Origin: Lachnospiraceae bacterium
Lineage (GTDB): Bacteria; Bacillota; Clostridia; Lachnospirales; Lachnospiraceae
DNA length: 64,000 nucleotides
Direction: 5' to 3'
Assembly: GCA_017482205.1 (NCBI GenBank)
Contig: JAFUNK010000004.1
Location: forward strand, 105,668 to 169,667
Below the pieces are notes generated by a model. It made no database searches. It had not been told where the DNA came from and saw nothing but the letters and a program-made list of their open reading frames with translations. How positions within the stretch are numbered: the first letter of the stretch is position 1; every line of letters begins with the position of its first letter. Made by a program: the position numbers and the translations under genes. Positions 17,639 through 25,954 of the stretch are shown one piece after another.

Positions 17639-18766
17639 ATGGTGGGAATAATGATGAAAAAGGATAAAACAATTGTGAGAAAAATATCAGATGAACAAAT
17701 TATAAAAGCATTTCTTTTTACCGTAGAAGAGTATAAGCGGTTTGGAAAATATTTTCCGGTTATAAAAAAACACACATTATTAGATGACTATAAAGAGGAT
17801 GATTATGTTGCTGTACAAACAAAGCTAATGATATTGAGAAAATATAGCTATCGTTCGGATACAGTATATATTCCTAAGGTAATAGAAGCTGCAAAGAATT
17901 TGTACAAGGATATTAATGTGTTGTTAACAGATATTCAGAGTCGGTATGATGATATTGAAAAAAATCAACTACAAGCAGTTCTTTCAGATGGTAGCAAATT
18001 ATCGCTTTTTGAAATGCAGGAATGTGTTGTATATGGATTGTATTTACATGCTGATGAAGATAAGATAGAAAAGTTATTGAGTACAAATGAAGCCTTAGTA
18101 TTTACAATGAATCGAAAATTTGTTGAAGACTTAGAGGAGTTGTTGTTAGAGTTTTATGAATTATTAATAACAAAGGTGCAAGAGAAATATGAAAGAAAGC
18201 AATATCAAAAAGCATCAATGATATTTGCGGGAGATAGTGAGCGAAATGAGCAAGAAATAAAAGGCTCTCCATTTTGGTCTAATTTGTACGGAAAAGATGC
18301 ATCTGAAGAGGAACTAAGAAAAACCTTTTTTGAAAACACGGAAGAAGATATGATAATAATTTTAAAGTGTTTGGCATTTTTGACGGAAGGGAAAAAGGAC
18401 AATTATTCTGTTAATGTTTTGGAAAAATTAGTATTTCCACCTACTCGAGAACAATGGGGAGATTTCTCTCAGTTGAACAGTATGTGCAAAAATGAATTAT
18501 CTCAAGTTGGTTGGAGTACAAAAGTGCGATATAACGATGAACATAATATGGCATATGTTCACCTATATCCAAATGTAGAAGAACCGTTTCTTTTGGAACA
18601 ACCTCATGTAATAACGGATTTAACTGTGATAACGTTAGTGTGTGAGAATGATACATATGGTTGGAGAATATTTGCTATTGGGGGAAGAGTAGAGAATTAT
18701 AAAGAAAACATTAGTCTAGGAGAATGGTTTAGGCGTGTTTTTGAGAAAAACAGAAAAGAAGATTAG
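17639..18766 (+). CDS. Hypothetical protein (375 aa)
   Basis: A soluble, mostly alpha-helical, acidic protein without a signal peptide or membrane helix. The first ATG is at 17639; GGTGGGAATA makes the ATGs at 17651 or 17654 (MKKDKTIVRKIS) equally or more likely starts. No catalytic motif is evident. It lies 19 bp upstream of the first HEPN-like gene on the same strand, so the two are probably cotranscribed and functionally linked. Confidence 0.7.
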   Translation: MVGIMMKKDKTIVRKISDEQIIKAFLFTVEEYKRFGKYFPVIKKHTLLDDYKEDDYVAVQTKLMILRKYSYRSDTVYIPKVIEAAKNLYKDINVLLTDIQSRYDDIEKNQLQAVLSDGSKLSLFEMQECVVYGLYLHADEDKIEKLLSTNEALVFTMNRKFVEDLEELLLEFYELLITKVQEKYERKQYQKASMIFAGDSERNEQEIKGSPFWSNLYGKDASEEELRKTFFENTEEDMIIILKCLAFLTEGKKDNYSVNVLEKLVFPPTREQWGDFSQLNSMCKNELSQVGWSTKVRYNDEHNMAYVHLYPNVEEPFLLEQPHVITDLTVITLVCENDTYGWRIFAIGGRVENYKENISLGEWFRRVFEKNRKED

Positions 18767-18784
18767 AGTGGGGATTTTTGTAAT

Positions 18785-19801
18785 ATGGAAAATAATTTTA
18801 CAGTAGTGCAAAGTGCTGCACTATCCTTAATTCAAAGTGATTTAAGTTTTTTGTATACAGTAATAAAAAAGATTAATCCGGAGGAATCTAATTATATTCC
18901 GTCACTTTTACCTTATATGGGGGTGATTGTAGATGGGACAGAGGATTGGATAAAAGCGTATAATAATTCAAAGAAGAATAAAATAAATGCACCTGTGTTT
19001 AATCAGTCAGAGCAAATGTATTATGAGAAAATGCGTGACAGTATTAAAATGTGGCAAAAAGGTTATGATGAGGTGTATGAATCACTTAAAGAAGCTTATG
19101 AAGAAAGCGATAGATATTTTAGTGGTTTGTGTAAGCCTATTGCTAAGCAATTGAAATTATATGATATATATGGTGTGGATAGAGTAAATGGTGTGATTTG
19201 TGGAAATACCATTTTGTGTTATGTTTACAATCCTTTATATTCCTTTGATGGTAATAATGGAGAATACATAAAATCGATGGCAGAGATTGGAGGAAAATAT
19301 ATAGTTCTATTTGATGCGGCAAATGAATATCCAACGGATACTTCATTAAAGTTTGATACATTTGACTATGGAGGATTTCAAAAATCTCCTGTAGGAAATG
19401 ATTTTAGTGATAAGTTTGTATTATTTTCAATCTTAAGTCAGATTAATTTTTTGCTGTACGGTGTTGAACAATGGATTAAAGAAGAGATACCAACAAAAAT
19501 GAGATTTCTATATTTGTTGTACTATGCTTTGTTGGAGGCTATTCCACAAATAAATCAAAAGTTGGGTACAACATTCAGAATGGATAGAAAGTGGAAGTCT
19601 AAAGAGTTTAGAAATGCAATGGCACATTATAAGTTAGGCGTTGCACTAAGGGAAGAAGAATTGGTTGTAGATGATAAATTGTTTGGGTTGACACAAAAAT
19701 TTTTTGATGAGCCATACATGGAAGTCAAAAAAGCAATTGCAAGTGAGTTGCTAGGTTTTTCAAAGCAGATTGCAAGGTATTTACAAGTAGATAGGAAGTA
19801 A
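18785..19801 (+). CDS. Putative HEPN-motif protein A
   Basis: A 338-residue helical protein. Near its C-terminus is KEFRNAMAHYKLG, where Arg276-Asn-x3-His281 fits the R-x4-6-H signature of HEPN-domain ribonucleases, set as usual between long helices. HEPN domains act as metal-independent RNases in many toxins and abortive-infection systems; the assignment here rests on this motif alone. It directly precedes the tRNA-like element (67 bp later) and the second HEPN-like gene. Another reading is an all-helical protein with a chance RNxxxH. Confidence 0.55.
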   Translation: MENNFTVVQSAALSLIQSDLSFLYTVIKKINPEESNYIPSLLPYMGVIVDGTEDWIKAYNNSKKNKINAPVFNQSEQMYYEKMRDSIKMWQKGYDEVYESLKEAYEESDRYFSGLCKPIAKQLKLYDIYGVDRVNGVICGNTILCYVYNPLYSFDGNNGEYIKSMAEIGGKYIVLFDAANEYPTDTSLKFDTFDYGGFQKSPVGNDFSDKFVLFSILSQINFLLYGVEQWIKEEIPTKMRFLYLLYYALLEAIPQINQKLGTTFRMDRKWKSKEFRNAMAHYKLGVALREEELVVDDKLFGLTQKFFDEPYMEVKKAIASELLGFSKQIARYLQVDRK

Positions 19802-19827
19802 GGTCTACTATGAGCGAAACAGTATTC

Positions 19828-19856
19828 TTTAAAAAGTATTGGTAATATGATATGCT
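19828..19856 (+). promoter_or_regulatory. Candidate promoter of the tRNA-like RNA
   Basis: TTTAAA (19828-19833), a 17-bp spacer and TATGCT (19851-19856) end 12 bp before the first base of the tRNA-like element. The hexamers are weak but the spacing is ideal. Confidence 0.35.
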
Positions 19857-19868
19857 AATTAATAAATT

Positions 19869-19961
19869 GGTGCTGTGGACAAATGGAAAGTCACGCCTCT
19901 TTATAGTACATATATTGTACCTTTAAAAGGTGGGATGCCAGTTCGAGTCTGGTCGGCACCA
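19869..19961 (+). tRNA. tRNA-like element with an extended anticodon arm
   Basis: Canonical parts: a 7-bp acceptor stem (GGTGCTG 19869-19875 with CGGCACC 19954-19960, one G-U), discriminator A19961, a 3-bp D stem (GAC/GTC) with a GG-containing loop, a 4-nt variable loop and a 5-bp T stem with loop TTCGAGT. CCA is not encoded. The anticodon arm is abnormal: CGCCT/AGGTG pairs normally but encloses 29 nt instead of 7, folding into TTTA/TAAA and GTACA/TGTAC helices with a TATAT loop. A TTTA direct repeat bounds the extra 22 nt. Removing it would give loop CTTTAAA and anticodon UUA, which would pair with the stop codon UAA. It is 93 nt long and lies between two HEPN-like genes. Confidence 0.7.
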
Positions 19962-19982
19962 TTTATATTTAGAGGAGTTTGT

Positions 19983-21062
19983 ATGAAAACATATAGGATA
20001 CAAAAGTATGGAGCTTTTGGAAAGTTCAAAAAGGATATAGGTAGTAATAATCATTTTTTAATAACGGCATTAGTAGGACTAGATAAAATTGATGAATCTG
20101 ATATTGGAAAAGTAGAACCGGCACCATGGAATCCGCAAGATGTAAAAGCCTCTGTGACTCGTAGTAGAGAATTTGTCATAAAGGCAGGTCTGGCATGGGC
20201 GATAACTTGCTTGGACGTTTTCTTAAAGGATTTTTTTGCGTCCTTTTTTGATAGTGAAGATGAGTTTTATCAATTGCCCAATTCTTCTGTTGTTGTTTGC
20301 TATGAGAAGGCAAGTGTGAGTCCTGTTATAAAAAATGAAGAAAATAAGAAGAGCTATAATGAGGTCTATAGAAGCGTATATTTTAAATTTACGGTAATCA
20401 GCCATTTGTTGGAAGTATATAAGGAACAGTTGAAAGATTGGAGAATAAAAGCGGATTATAGGAAAGGAAAAGAGGGGAAACCAGCATATTTTCCAGAAAT
20501 AGAATTGGTATCAGCCCTTATTGATTTAGCAATACAATGGCGAAATGTATTAGTACATGAAGGCATAGACAATTCGCTCTCAAATAATACATATAGAGTT
20601 TTAAGTAAATATAGGGGGCAGTTGAATGAAAATGAATATGGTACGTTGGATGTGGAGGAAATGAAACAACATTTCAAAGATAGAAAAGTGATGACGTTTA
20701 AAGAAGTTGCTGTGCTGATAAGAAATATTGTTGATTTTGGATATATATTGAATGCGTATTGGATCAATGCTGTTGATAAGCAAATATATATAACAGAAAT
20801 GTTGAAAAAGATTTTGCCAGAGTCAAAGGAGGAGATGGTAAATACAGAAGAAAACGGTAAAGGGGATTCTAAAAAGCAATACTATAATGAGTTATATACT
20901 TTAGAGCCAGATAGAAGAAAGAACAATGTATGTATGAGGCTGATGCAGTATAATGTTCATTTGGAAATAGTAGATGAGGAAGCTATAAGCGTTGAGGATT
21001 ATACAATAGAAAGTTATTTGTCAAAATTGTTTTCAGAGCTATTATTCATAAGAACAGTATAG
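19983..21062 (+). CDS. Putative HEPN-motif protein B
   Basis: 359 residues from the ATG at 19983, which follows AGAGGAGTTTGT. An in-frame GTG at 19875 would place 36 codons inside the tRNA-like element and is rejected. The central part has WAITCLDVFLKDFFASF and later IQWRNVLVHEG, where Arg187-Asn-Val-Leu-Val-His192 is an exact R-x4-H HEPN signature in the usual WRNxLVH context of RiboL-PSP-like HEPN proteins. The rest is helical without a second recognised domain. Its start lies 21 bp after the tRNA-like element, so a link to tRNA or RNA processing is a natural hypothesis. Confidence 0.65.
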   Translation: MKTYRIQKYGAFGKFKKDIGSNNHFLITALVGLDKIDESDIGKVEPAPWNPQDVKASVTRSREFVIKAGLAWAITCLDVFLKDFFASFFDSEDEFYQLPNSSVVVCYEKASVSPVIKNEENKKSYNEVYRSVYFKFTVISHLLEVYKEQLKDWRIKADYRKGKEGKPAYFPEIELVSALIDLAIQWRNVLVHEGIDNSLSNNTYRVLSKYRGQLNENEYGTLDVEEMKQHFKDRKVMTFKEVAVLIRNIVDFGYILNAYWINAVDKQIYITEMLKKILPESKEEMVNTEENGKGDSKKQYYNELYTLEPDRRKNNVCMRLMQYNVHLEIVDEEAISVEDYTIESYLSKLFSELLFIRTV

Positions 21063-21134
21063 GTAAGTTTCAAGATAATAATATTTTAGAAGTGGAATGC
21101 AAACAATAGATAAGGTGCAGTTGAGGGAGAAGAT

Positions 21135-21764
21135 ATGTCTGATATTAATAGAGTGGATTTTTTCTGGGATTACTATATGAGTATTGAGCGAGAACTGTAT
21201 AAAACGGTTGAATATGTTGAGCCATGCGAGGAGAATTTCAGTACGTATTCACAGGAATATGCGAAAATTATTAACGTTGCATGTGCAGAAGCGGATGTTA
21301 TCTTTAAAGAATTATGTATGCTAATAGATTCTTCATATAAGCCCAAGGGTAAGAATGAAAACATAGATACATATATGAGAATAATATTAGAAAAGTTTCC
21401 TCAAATTGAAGAAACATGGCTTCGAATAGATAGATCTAAGATAGATATATTTCCGTTTAGAGGTTGGTCGGATACAGGAAAATTATTTTGGTGGAAAGAC
21501 TATCAAAAGATAAAGCATGAAAGGAAGGAGCATTATTCAAAAGCCAATTTAAAAAATGCGATATTTTCAGTAGGGGCATTAAGGATATTGGAATTATATT
21601 ATTTGAGAATGCACTCAAAAAATAAGAATAATTTAGCAAATAAAAATGGCCCGTTTTTTAAAACGGTATATACAAATGAATTGCTTTTTTTGAGTGATAA
21701 CATTGATTTGCCAGATTTTATTGAAGAGAATAAAAAAGAAACGAGCTACCCGATTGAGACATAA
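21135..21764 (+). CDS. Putative HEPN-superfamily-like protein C
   Basis: A 209-residue helical protein. WWKDYQKIKHERKEHY (K127-H128 and nearby R/H) followed by SKANLKNAIFSVGAL matches a pattern I know from small HEPN-like hypothetical proteins (W-x2-Y-x-K-x-K-H-x-R ... A-N-x3-A). Whether the basic residues form a catalytic site is not clear. It begins 72 bp after HEPN-like protein B on the same strand with GAGGGAGAAGAT as ribosome site. The three HEPN-like genes share AT-rich codon use and are probably one unit. Confidence 0.5.
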   Translation: MSDINRVDFFWDYYMSIERELYKTVEYVEPCEENFSTYSQEYAKIINVACAEADVIFKELCMLIDSSYKPKGKNENIDTYMRIILEKFPQIEETWLRIDRSKIDIFPFRGWSDTGKLFWWKDYQKIKHERKEHYSKANLKNAIFSVGALRILELYYLRMHSKNKNNLANKNGPFFKTVYTNELLFLSDNIDLPDFIEENKKETSYPIET

Positions 21765-21900
21765 GGCTGTACACGACACAAAACCCGCTTCATGAATTCA
21801 TATTACCCAGCTTTGGTGGGAGAATCAAGAGAAATTTTTGATAACACCGGATATATTAGGAGTAAATGAAAAATGTTTCGTTGGGAATAAAAAAATCAGA

Positions 21901-21961
21901 AGTAACATAAAATGGCACAAAGTAACATGAGTGATGTTACTATAGATAAAAATATGTTACT
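21901..21961. promoter_or_regulatory. Nested symmetric array of four AGTAACAT half-sites
   Basis: AGTAACAT occurs at 21901-21908 and 21921-21928, and its complement ATGTTACT at 21934-21941 and 21954-21961. The outer gaps are both 12 bp and the inner gap is 5 bp, so the array is a symmetric nested palindrome. It lies in a 498-bp stretch (21765-22262) with no convincing gene. It could be an operator or a recombinase/initiator site. A 91-codon frame over it is not credible. Confidence 0.7.
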
Positions 21962-22183
21962 AAGAAAAGTTTGTGTTGAAGAAAATTGTCGCTTGCGTCA
22001 AAAATATTCAATATGTTTACTGGAGGAGGTAGTCGTGCTAGGCTACTTTGCCGACAAGGCGCAGGTTTGTAGGACGATGTTCTGTGAGTCTGTGCCTTTT
22101 CTTATTGCCTTGCAGCATGACTACGGGTGCCTGCAGTCAACATATTGTGTCTTATATTTCTTACAAGTGTCTTATTATATAGA

Positions 22184-22212
22184 TTGACTTATCGTATAAC
22201 ATTTTATATAAT
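22184..22212 (+). promoter_or_regulatory. Promoter of the HTH-DUF3990 operon
   Basis: TTGACT (22184-22189), a 17-bp spacer and a perfect TATAAT (22207-22212). The start of transcription is expected near 22219, giving a short leader to the ATG at 22263. Confidence 0.8.
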
Positions 22213-22234
22213 TTATATTAGAACAAATGTTATA
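22195..22234. promoter_or_regulatory. Palindromic operator straddling the -10 box
   Basis: TATAACATTT (22195-22204) and its exact complement AAATGTTATA (22225-22234) flank the -10 element and start site symmetrically. This is the expected layout for autorepression by the HTH protein encoded directly downstream. Confidence 0.65.
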
Positions 22235-22262
22235 AGTTGTAATGAGACATGGAGATGATATT

Positions 22263-23138
22263 ATGCAAGATTTAATCAAGAAAATACGCTCACATATGAA
22301 TATGAATCAGACGGAATTTGCAGAACTTTTGAATGTAACGTTTGCGACTGTAAACCGTTGGGAAAATGGGCGTGCGTTACCAAATAAGCTTGCACAGGAT
22401 AAAATATATGATTTATGCAAGGAATATGATGTTCCGGTATACGATATGGTTTTAGAGAAGATAGAAGCAGCTTCTGGAAGCATTAAGCTTGAAAAAGGGA
22501 GAGTGCTGCTGTATCACGGTTCAAAATCAGGAATAGAGGGGGATATTGCACCACTGAGCCGAAAACAGTGCGATTTCGGAGAAGGATTCTATATGGGAAC
22601 TGAGCCGAGCCAAGCACTTACACTAATTTGTGATTATGAGAGTGCAAAGTTTTATATTGTTTCCATATCAGTGGATAACCTTGCTGTATTAGATGTTCCG
22701 GCTGATTTGGAATGGGCGATGATTGTCGCATATCATAGAGGACGAATGGAAAAAATAAAAGGAACACCTTTTTATAGCAAGTATCAAGAAATGACCAAGG
22801 ATAAAGACTTGGTTATCGGAAGCATCGCAAATGACAGAATGTTCTTTGTTATTGACAACTTCTTCATTGGAAACGTAACTGATGCGGCGTTAATAAATAG
22901 TTTGTCTGCATTGGAACTTGGAAAACAGTATGTTGCAGTTACACAAAAGGGATGTGATGCAGTGCGGATTGAAAAGGAAATCCCAATTTCTTATTTAGAG
23001 AAATTGTTTATGAAGGAAGTCTCAGAGGCAAATCGTGTAAAAGGTTCTTCATTGGCAAATGATATCTGTAGGAACTATCGTAGAGAAGGATTGTTTTTTG
23101 ACGAGATTTTAGACCAAGCGGCAGGAGGCAAATCATGA
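22263..23138 (+). CDS. XRE-type HTH fused to DUF3990 (ADP-ribosyltransferase-like) toxin
   Basis: 291 residues from the ATG at 22263 (GGAGATGATATT ahead of it); an ATG 21 bp earlier lacks a ribosome site. Residues ~3-60 are an XRE helix-turn-helix (MNQTEFAELLNVTFATVNRW). Residues ~84-230 match DUF3990: YHGSKSGIEG, SRKQCDFGEGFYMGT and a later Gln-Ala pair, the features that relate this family to ADP-ribosyltransferase toxins. The fusion of repressor and toxin-like domain, with a palindrome at the promoter, suggests a self-regulated toxin-antitoxin or defence unit. ATGA overlap couples it to the next gene. The modified target is unknown. Confidence 0.75.
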   Translation: MQDLIKKIRSHMNMNQTEFAELLNVTFATVNRWENGRALPNKLAQDKIYDLCKEYDVPVYDMVLEKIEAASGSIKLEKGRVLLYHGSKSGIEGDIAPLSRKQCDFGEGFYMGTEPSQALTLICDYESAKFYIVSISVDNLAVLDVPADLEWAMIVAYHRGRMEKIKGTPFYSKYQEMTKDKDLVIGSIANDRMFFVIDNFFIGNVTDAALINSLSALELGKQYVAVTQKGCDAVRIEKEIPISYLEKLFMKEVSEANRVKGSSLANDICRNYRREGLFFDEILDQAAGGKS

Positions 23139-23557
23139 ACGAAATACAATTAAAACTGTGTGATATTCAGGGTAGATTATTTGAACTTTCTGTAGATAGA
23201 CAGTTGGGAAGTGCTAGCTTTATAAAGGCGTTCATGAATTCTGAAACTGCAAAGGCTTTGGACTCTACTTACAACCGTATGCAGTGGGCAGGAGAAGAAT
23301 ATTTGCTCGAAGAGGTTATGGAGGCCGCAGGGGATAAATTGGATGAGAAAGGTGAAGTGTATTCCAAGGATGTGATTTATTGGATTGGATACATTTATAG
23401 ATATTGGCATTACTATACAGAAGAATCCAGTAAAGCAATATACAAACAAGCTCCTGTGGAAACAATGAAACGAAATTATTTGATGTTTCATACGATGGCT
23501 CCTGAGGTGGCGATAGAGGATTTGAAGGAAATATATTTGCAAAAGAATAAAATGTAA
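23135..23557 (+). CDS. Probable antitoxin/partner of the DUF3990 protein
   Basis: A 140-residue helical, acidic protein starting in ATGA overlap with the preceding gene. It has an aromatic central segment (YWIGYIYRYWHYYTEESSKAIY) and ends in a Lys-rich tail. Its position and coupling make it the expected antidote or accessory of the DUF3990 protein. The order, toxin-like gene first and partner second, is the reverse of many toxin-antitoxin pairs. The family is not recognised by name. Confidence 0.6.
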   Translation: MNEIQLKLCDIQGRLFELSVDRQLGSASFIKAFMNSETAKALDSTYNRMQWAGEEYLLEEVMEAAGDKLDEKGEVYSKDVIYWIGYIYRYWHYYTEESSKAIYKQAPVETMKRNYLMFHTMAPEVAIEDLKEIYLQKNKM

Positions 23558-23570
23558 AGGGGATTTGCGT

Positions 23571-25889
23571 ATGAAAAAAATTAAAAAGTACATCGGATTA
23601 ATAACATTAATATTTTTGGCTATTGCATCGGCAATTCTTGACGTGGTTTTGAAATCTAATAGTACGGTTTTTAATGAAGTTAATAGAATATTGTTTACTT
23701 TGGTGACTGTGATAGCAGGTTTCTGGGTAACATGCTATTTGCTCTTTCTGCAAATATATAAAGATAGATATCCTTTGAAATTTATAAAGAATAAGTACCT
23801 TCCACAAATGAAGTATAATATAACATATATAATTTACTGCATTATTTTTGGGTGTTTTGTCATTATTAAAAACGGTGGTATTATTGAAAATTTTTGGTAT
23901 GCAACATCGTCGCTATTTACCATCTTTATTATTTTGAAGAATATTTATGATACGAGTAAAACGTTGATGGTTAATACATATATAGATGAATTTTGTAATG
24001 AAATATCACTCAAGCTTACTAATAATGAAAATAGTGTAAAAAAAGGAATATTTAAAGATATCAAGTACGTTTTAGACGAATGTATTGTAAAAGAGGAATA
24101 TTTTGTTATTCAGAATATATCTACAAGGACTGGAGAAATATTTCGTGATTTTTTGAAAAATTCAATAGGATTAATTGAAGAAGGAACGGACAAAAGTGAA
24201 ATCGAAGACGCATTTGGAAGGATCGTAAATATAGGTGTATATCAATTAGAATTGTGTAAAGATATTAGTTCAGAATTGCTTATAGATGAAATTGCTTTAC
24301 AGCAAATAAGTAATATAGAGTTTTGTATTGAAACAAATCAATATGAGTGGTTCAAGAAATATATCCAGAAGATGAGTATACTGACTTTTCATGCGCAAGA
24401 AGACAATGAAGATAGGGTAGTTGCTGAGACTTTTAGTATTTATACAAGTATTTTAAAAAATTTAATAGATGATGGAAAAAAAGAATGGATTGAATATATG
24501 TTGGATAAGTTGTTTTCGATCACAACGTCTTTAAATTTTCTTTCCAGCAATATAAATCTTAAATATTTTGCATCTTTAAATGTGTACGGATTATTGAATT
24601 GCAAAGAAGGAGAAGTGTATGACTATATCTATGAAGTGTTTGAGAAGTTTACTAGCGTAGCATGTAGAGTAAGCAAGGGATTCGTAGATATAAAAGTTTA
24701 TTATGCATTGTACTTTAATGACATAGTAAAACAAAATAATAAGAAATTACTAGTTCAATTTTTTGAAACGATTTTTCAGTACGGGCAGGACAGAGGTAAC
24801 GATGTTGCTTGGACAGAGTTTAAATTCTATTGTATAAAAGAGGTGCTGGAACGGAAAGACGATCCAAGAGAGATTGATATTGACGAATATCATATCAGAT
24901 TGCTTGTAGAAGTTATAGAAATGAAGGACCACTATAACGGCTACATGTTTTTGCCTAGATTTGAAGAAAAGTTTGATGAAGGACAATCTTCGAAGGAGGA
25001 GTATGAAACTATCTGTAATGATATCAGATATTTGCTTAATAAATGTATTATTAATGACAATTTGAATTTATTCTTTGTAGTAATTAAGAGTGTTAATGCA
25101 TGTATACTTAATACAGAAGCAAGAAATAAGGATATGCAGATTGCATTATTTGATTTGTATATTTGGTTGGTGGAAAGAACCAAGAGACTTAACAATAAGC
25201 AATATTTGGAAATTGTTTTTAGTGAAATTGAAGATGTTTTAAATGAATTAGATAAAAAACGAGCTATCTCCAAAGATTTTGGTGATAGAGTTATTTCTGA
25301 TTTGGCAGATTTGGCTAAACACTCAGATTCGGATGGTTATATTGTAGTGCTTTATGTCATTGAATTATTTTCTAATTTCCTTAAGGAAAACAAGGAATTA
25401 TATTTTGTAAATAATTATCCAGAGCGTAAAGAAAAGCTGTATAAAGGTTTATTTAATATTGCTACAAATTGTATAGAGAATGACTTTGAGGAAGGTGTAC
25501 GGAGATGCTCTAATACTATTGGATGGTTTACGATATATAGCATAAAGCAAGGTAATGGAAAATTAACAAAGTATCTTATTAAATTGGCTAAGGGAATGTT
25601 AGAAATAGCAATAGATATGAACGTGACAACTAAGACGAAAGCCTTTTTAATGACGTTATTTACTACTGTAGGAATGTTCTGTTGTAAAGATAGCAGTAAT
25701 TATTTATATGTTGAAGCAATCTTAGATGCAATCTGTAATGTTGATAAAAACTTGGTGTATACGGCTATAAAGATTCGAACATATGAGAACGATATGTGGG
25801 ATAATCTTATGGAGAAGAACACTCAGCAGTTAGCAGCAACATTTAGAAAGAAATATGAAGAGCATTATTTGAAAAAGAAAAGCAAATAG
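23571..25889 (+). CDS. Large membrane-anchored helical-repeat protein
   Basis: 772 residues from the ATG at 23571, with AAAGGGGA just upstream; an in-frame TTG two codons earlier is unlikely. Four membrane helices lie in the first ~130 residues (about 6-25, 36-60, 78-98, 104-122). The remaining ~640 residues are predicted cytosolic and all-helical, with evenly spaced Leu/Ile/Tyr/Asn patterns like HEAT or TPR-type solenoids. No catalytic motif is seen. It lies 13 bp after the antitoxin-like gene, so it may be cotranscribed. Family unknown. Confidence 0.65.
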   Translation: MKKIKKYIGLITLIFLAIASAILDVVLKSNSTVFNEVNRILFTLVTVIAGFWVTCYLLFLQIYKDRYPLKFIKNKYLPQMKYNITYIIYCIIFGCFVIIKNGGIIENFWYATSSLFTIFIILKNIYDTSKTLMVNTYIDEFCNEISLKLTNNENSVKKGIFKDIKYVLDECIVKEEYFVIQNISTRTGEIFRDFLKNSIGLIEEGTDKSEIEDAFGRIVNIGVYQLELCKDISSELLIDEIALQQISNIEFCIETNQYEWFKKYIQKMSILTFHAQEDNEDRVVAETFSIYTSILKNLIDDGKKEWIEYMLDKLFSITTSLNFLSSNINLKYFASLNVYGLLNCKEGEVYDYIYEVFEKFTSVACRVSKGFVDIKVYYALYFNDIVKQNNKKLLVQFFETIFQYGQDRGNDVAWTEFKFYCIKEVLERKDDPREIDIDEYHIRLLVEVIEMKDHYNGYMFLPRFEEKFDEGQSSKEEYETICNDIRYLLNKCIINDNLNLFFVVIKSVNACILNTEARNKDMQIALFDLYIWLVERTKRLNNKQYLEIVFSEIEDVLNELDKKRAISKDFGDRVISDLADLAKHSDSDGYIVVLYVIELFSNFLKENKELYFVNNYPERKEKLYKGLFNIATNCIENDFEEGVRRCSNTIGWFTIYSIKQGNGKLTKYLIKLAKGMLEIAIDMNVTTKTKAFLMTLFTTVGMFCCKDSSNYLYVEAILDAICNVDKNLVYTAIKIRTYENDMWDNLMEKNTQQLAATFRKKYEEHYLKKKSK

Positions 25890-25954
25890 TAATGGTGTTG
25901 ATTAAAGATATAAGAATAGATTACTGTATGCTGATTTAATAAGGAGAGGAAGTT

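Noticed and set aside
19869-19961. An ordinary tRNA gene or an integration-site remnant
   Set aside because: The anticodon arm is too long for a normal tRNA, while remnants of att sites usually keep only the 3' half; here all other arms are intact.
19875-21062. Longer GTG-initiated form of HEPN-like protein B
   Set aside because: Its first 36 codons would lie within the tRNA-like element; the ATG at 19983 has a good ribosome site.
21912-22187. 91-codon plus-strand ORF
   Set aside because: It begins inside the symmetric AGTAACAT array, crosses a sharp composition change and has no ribosome site.
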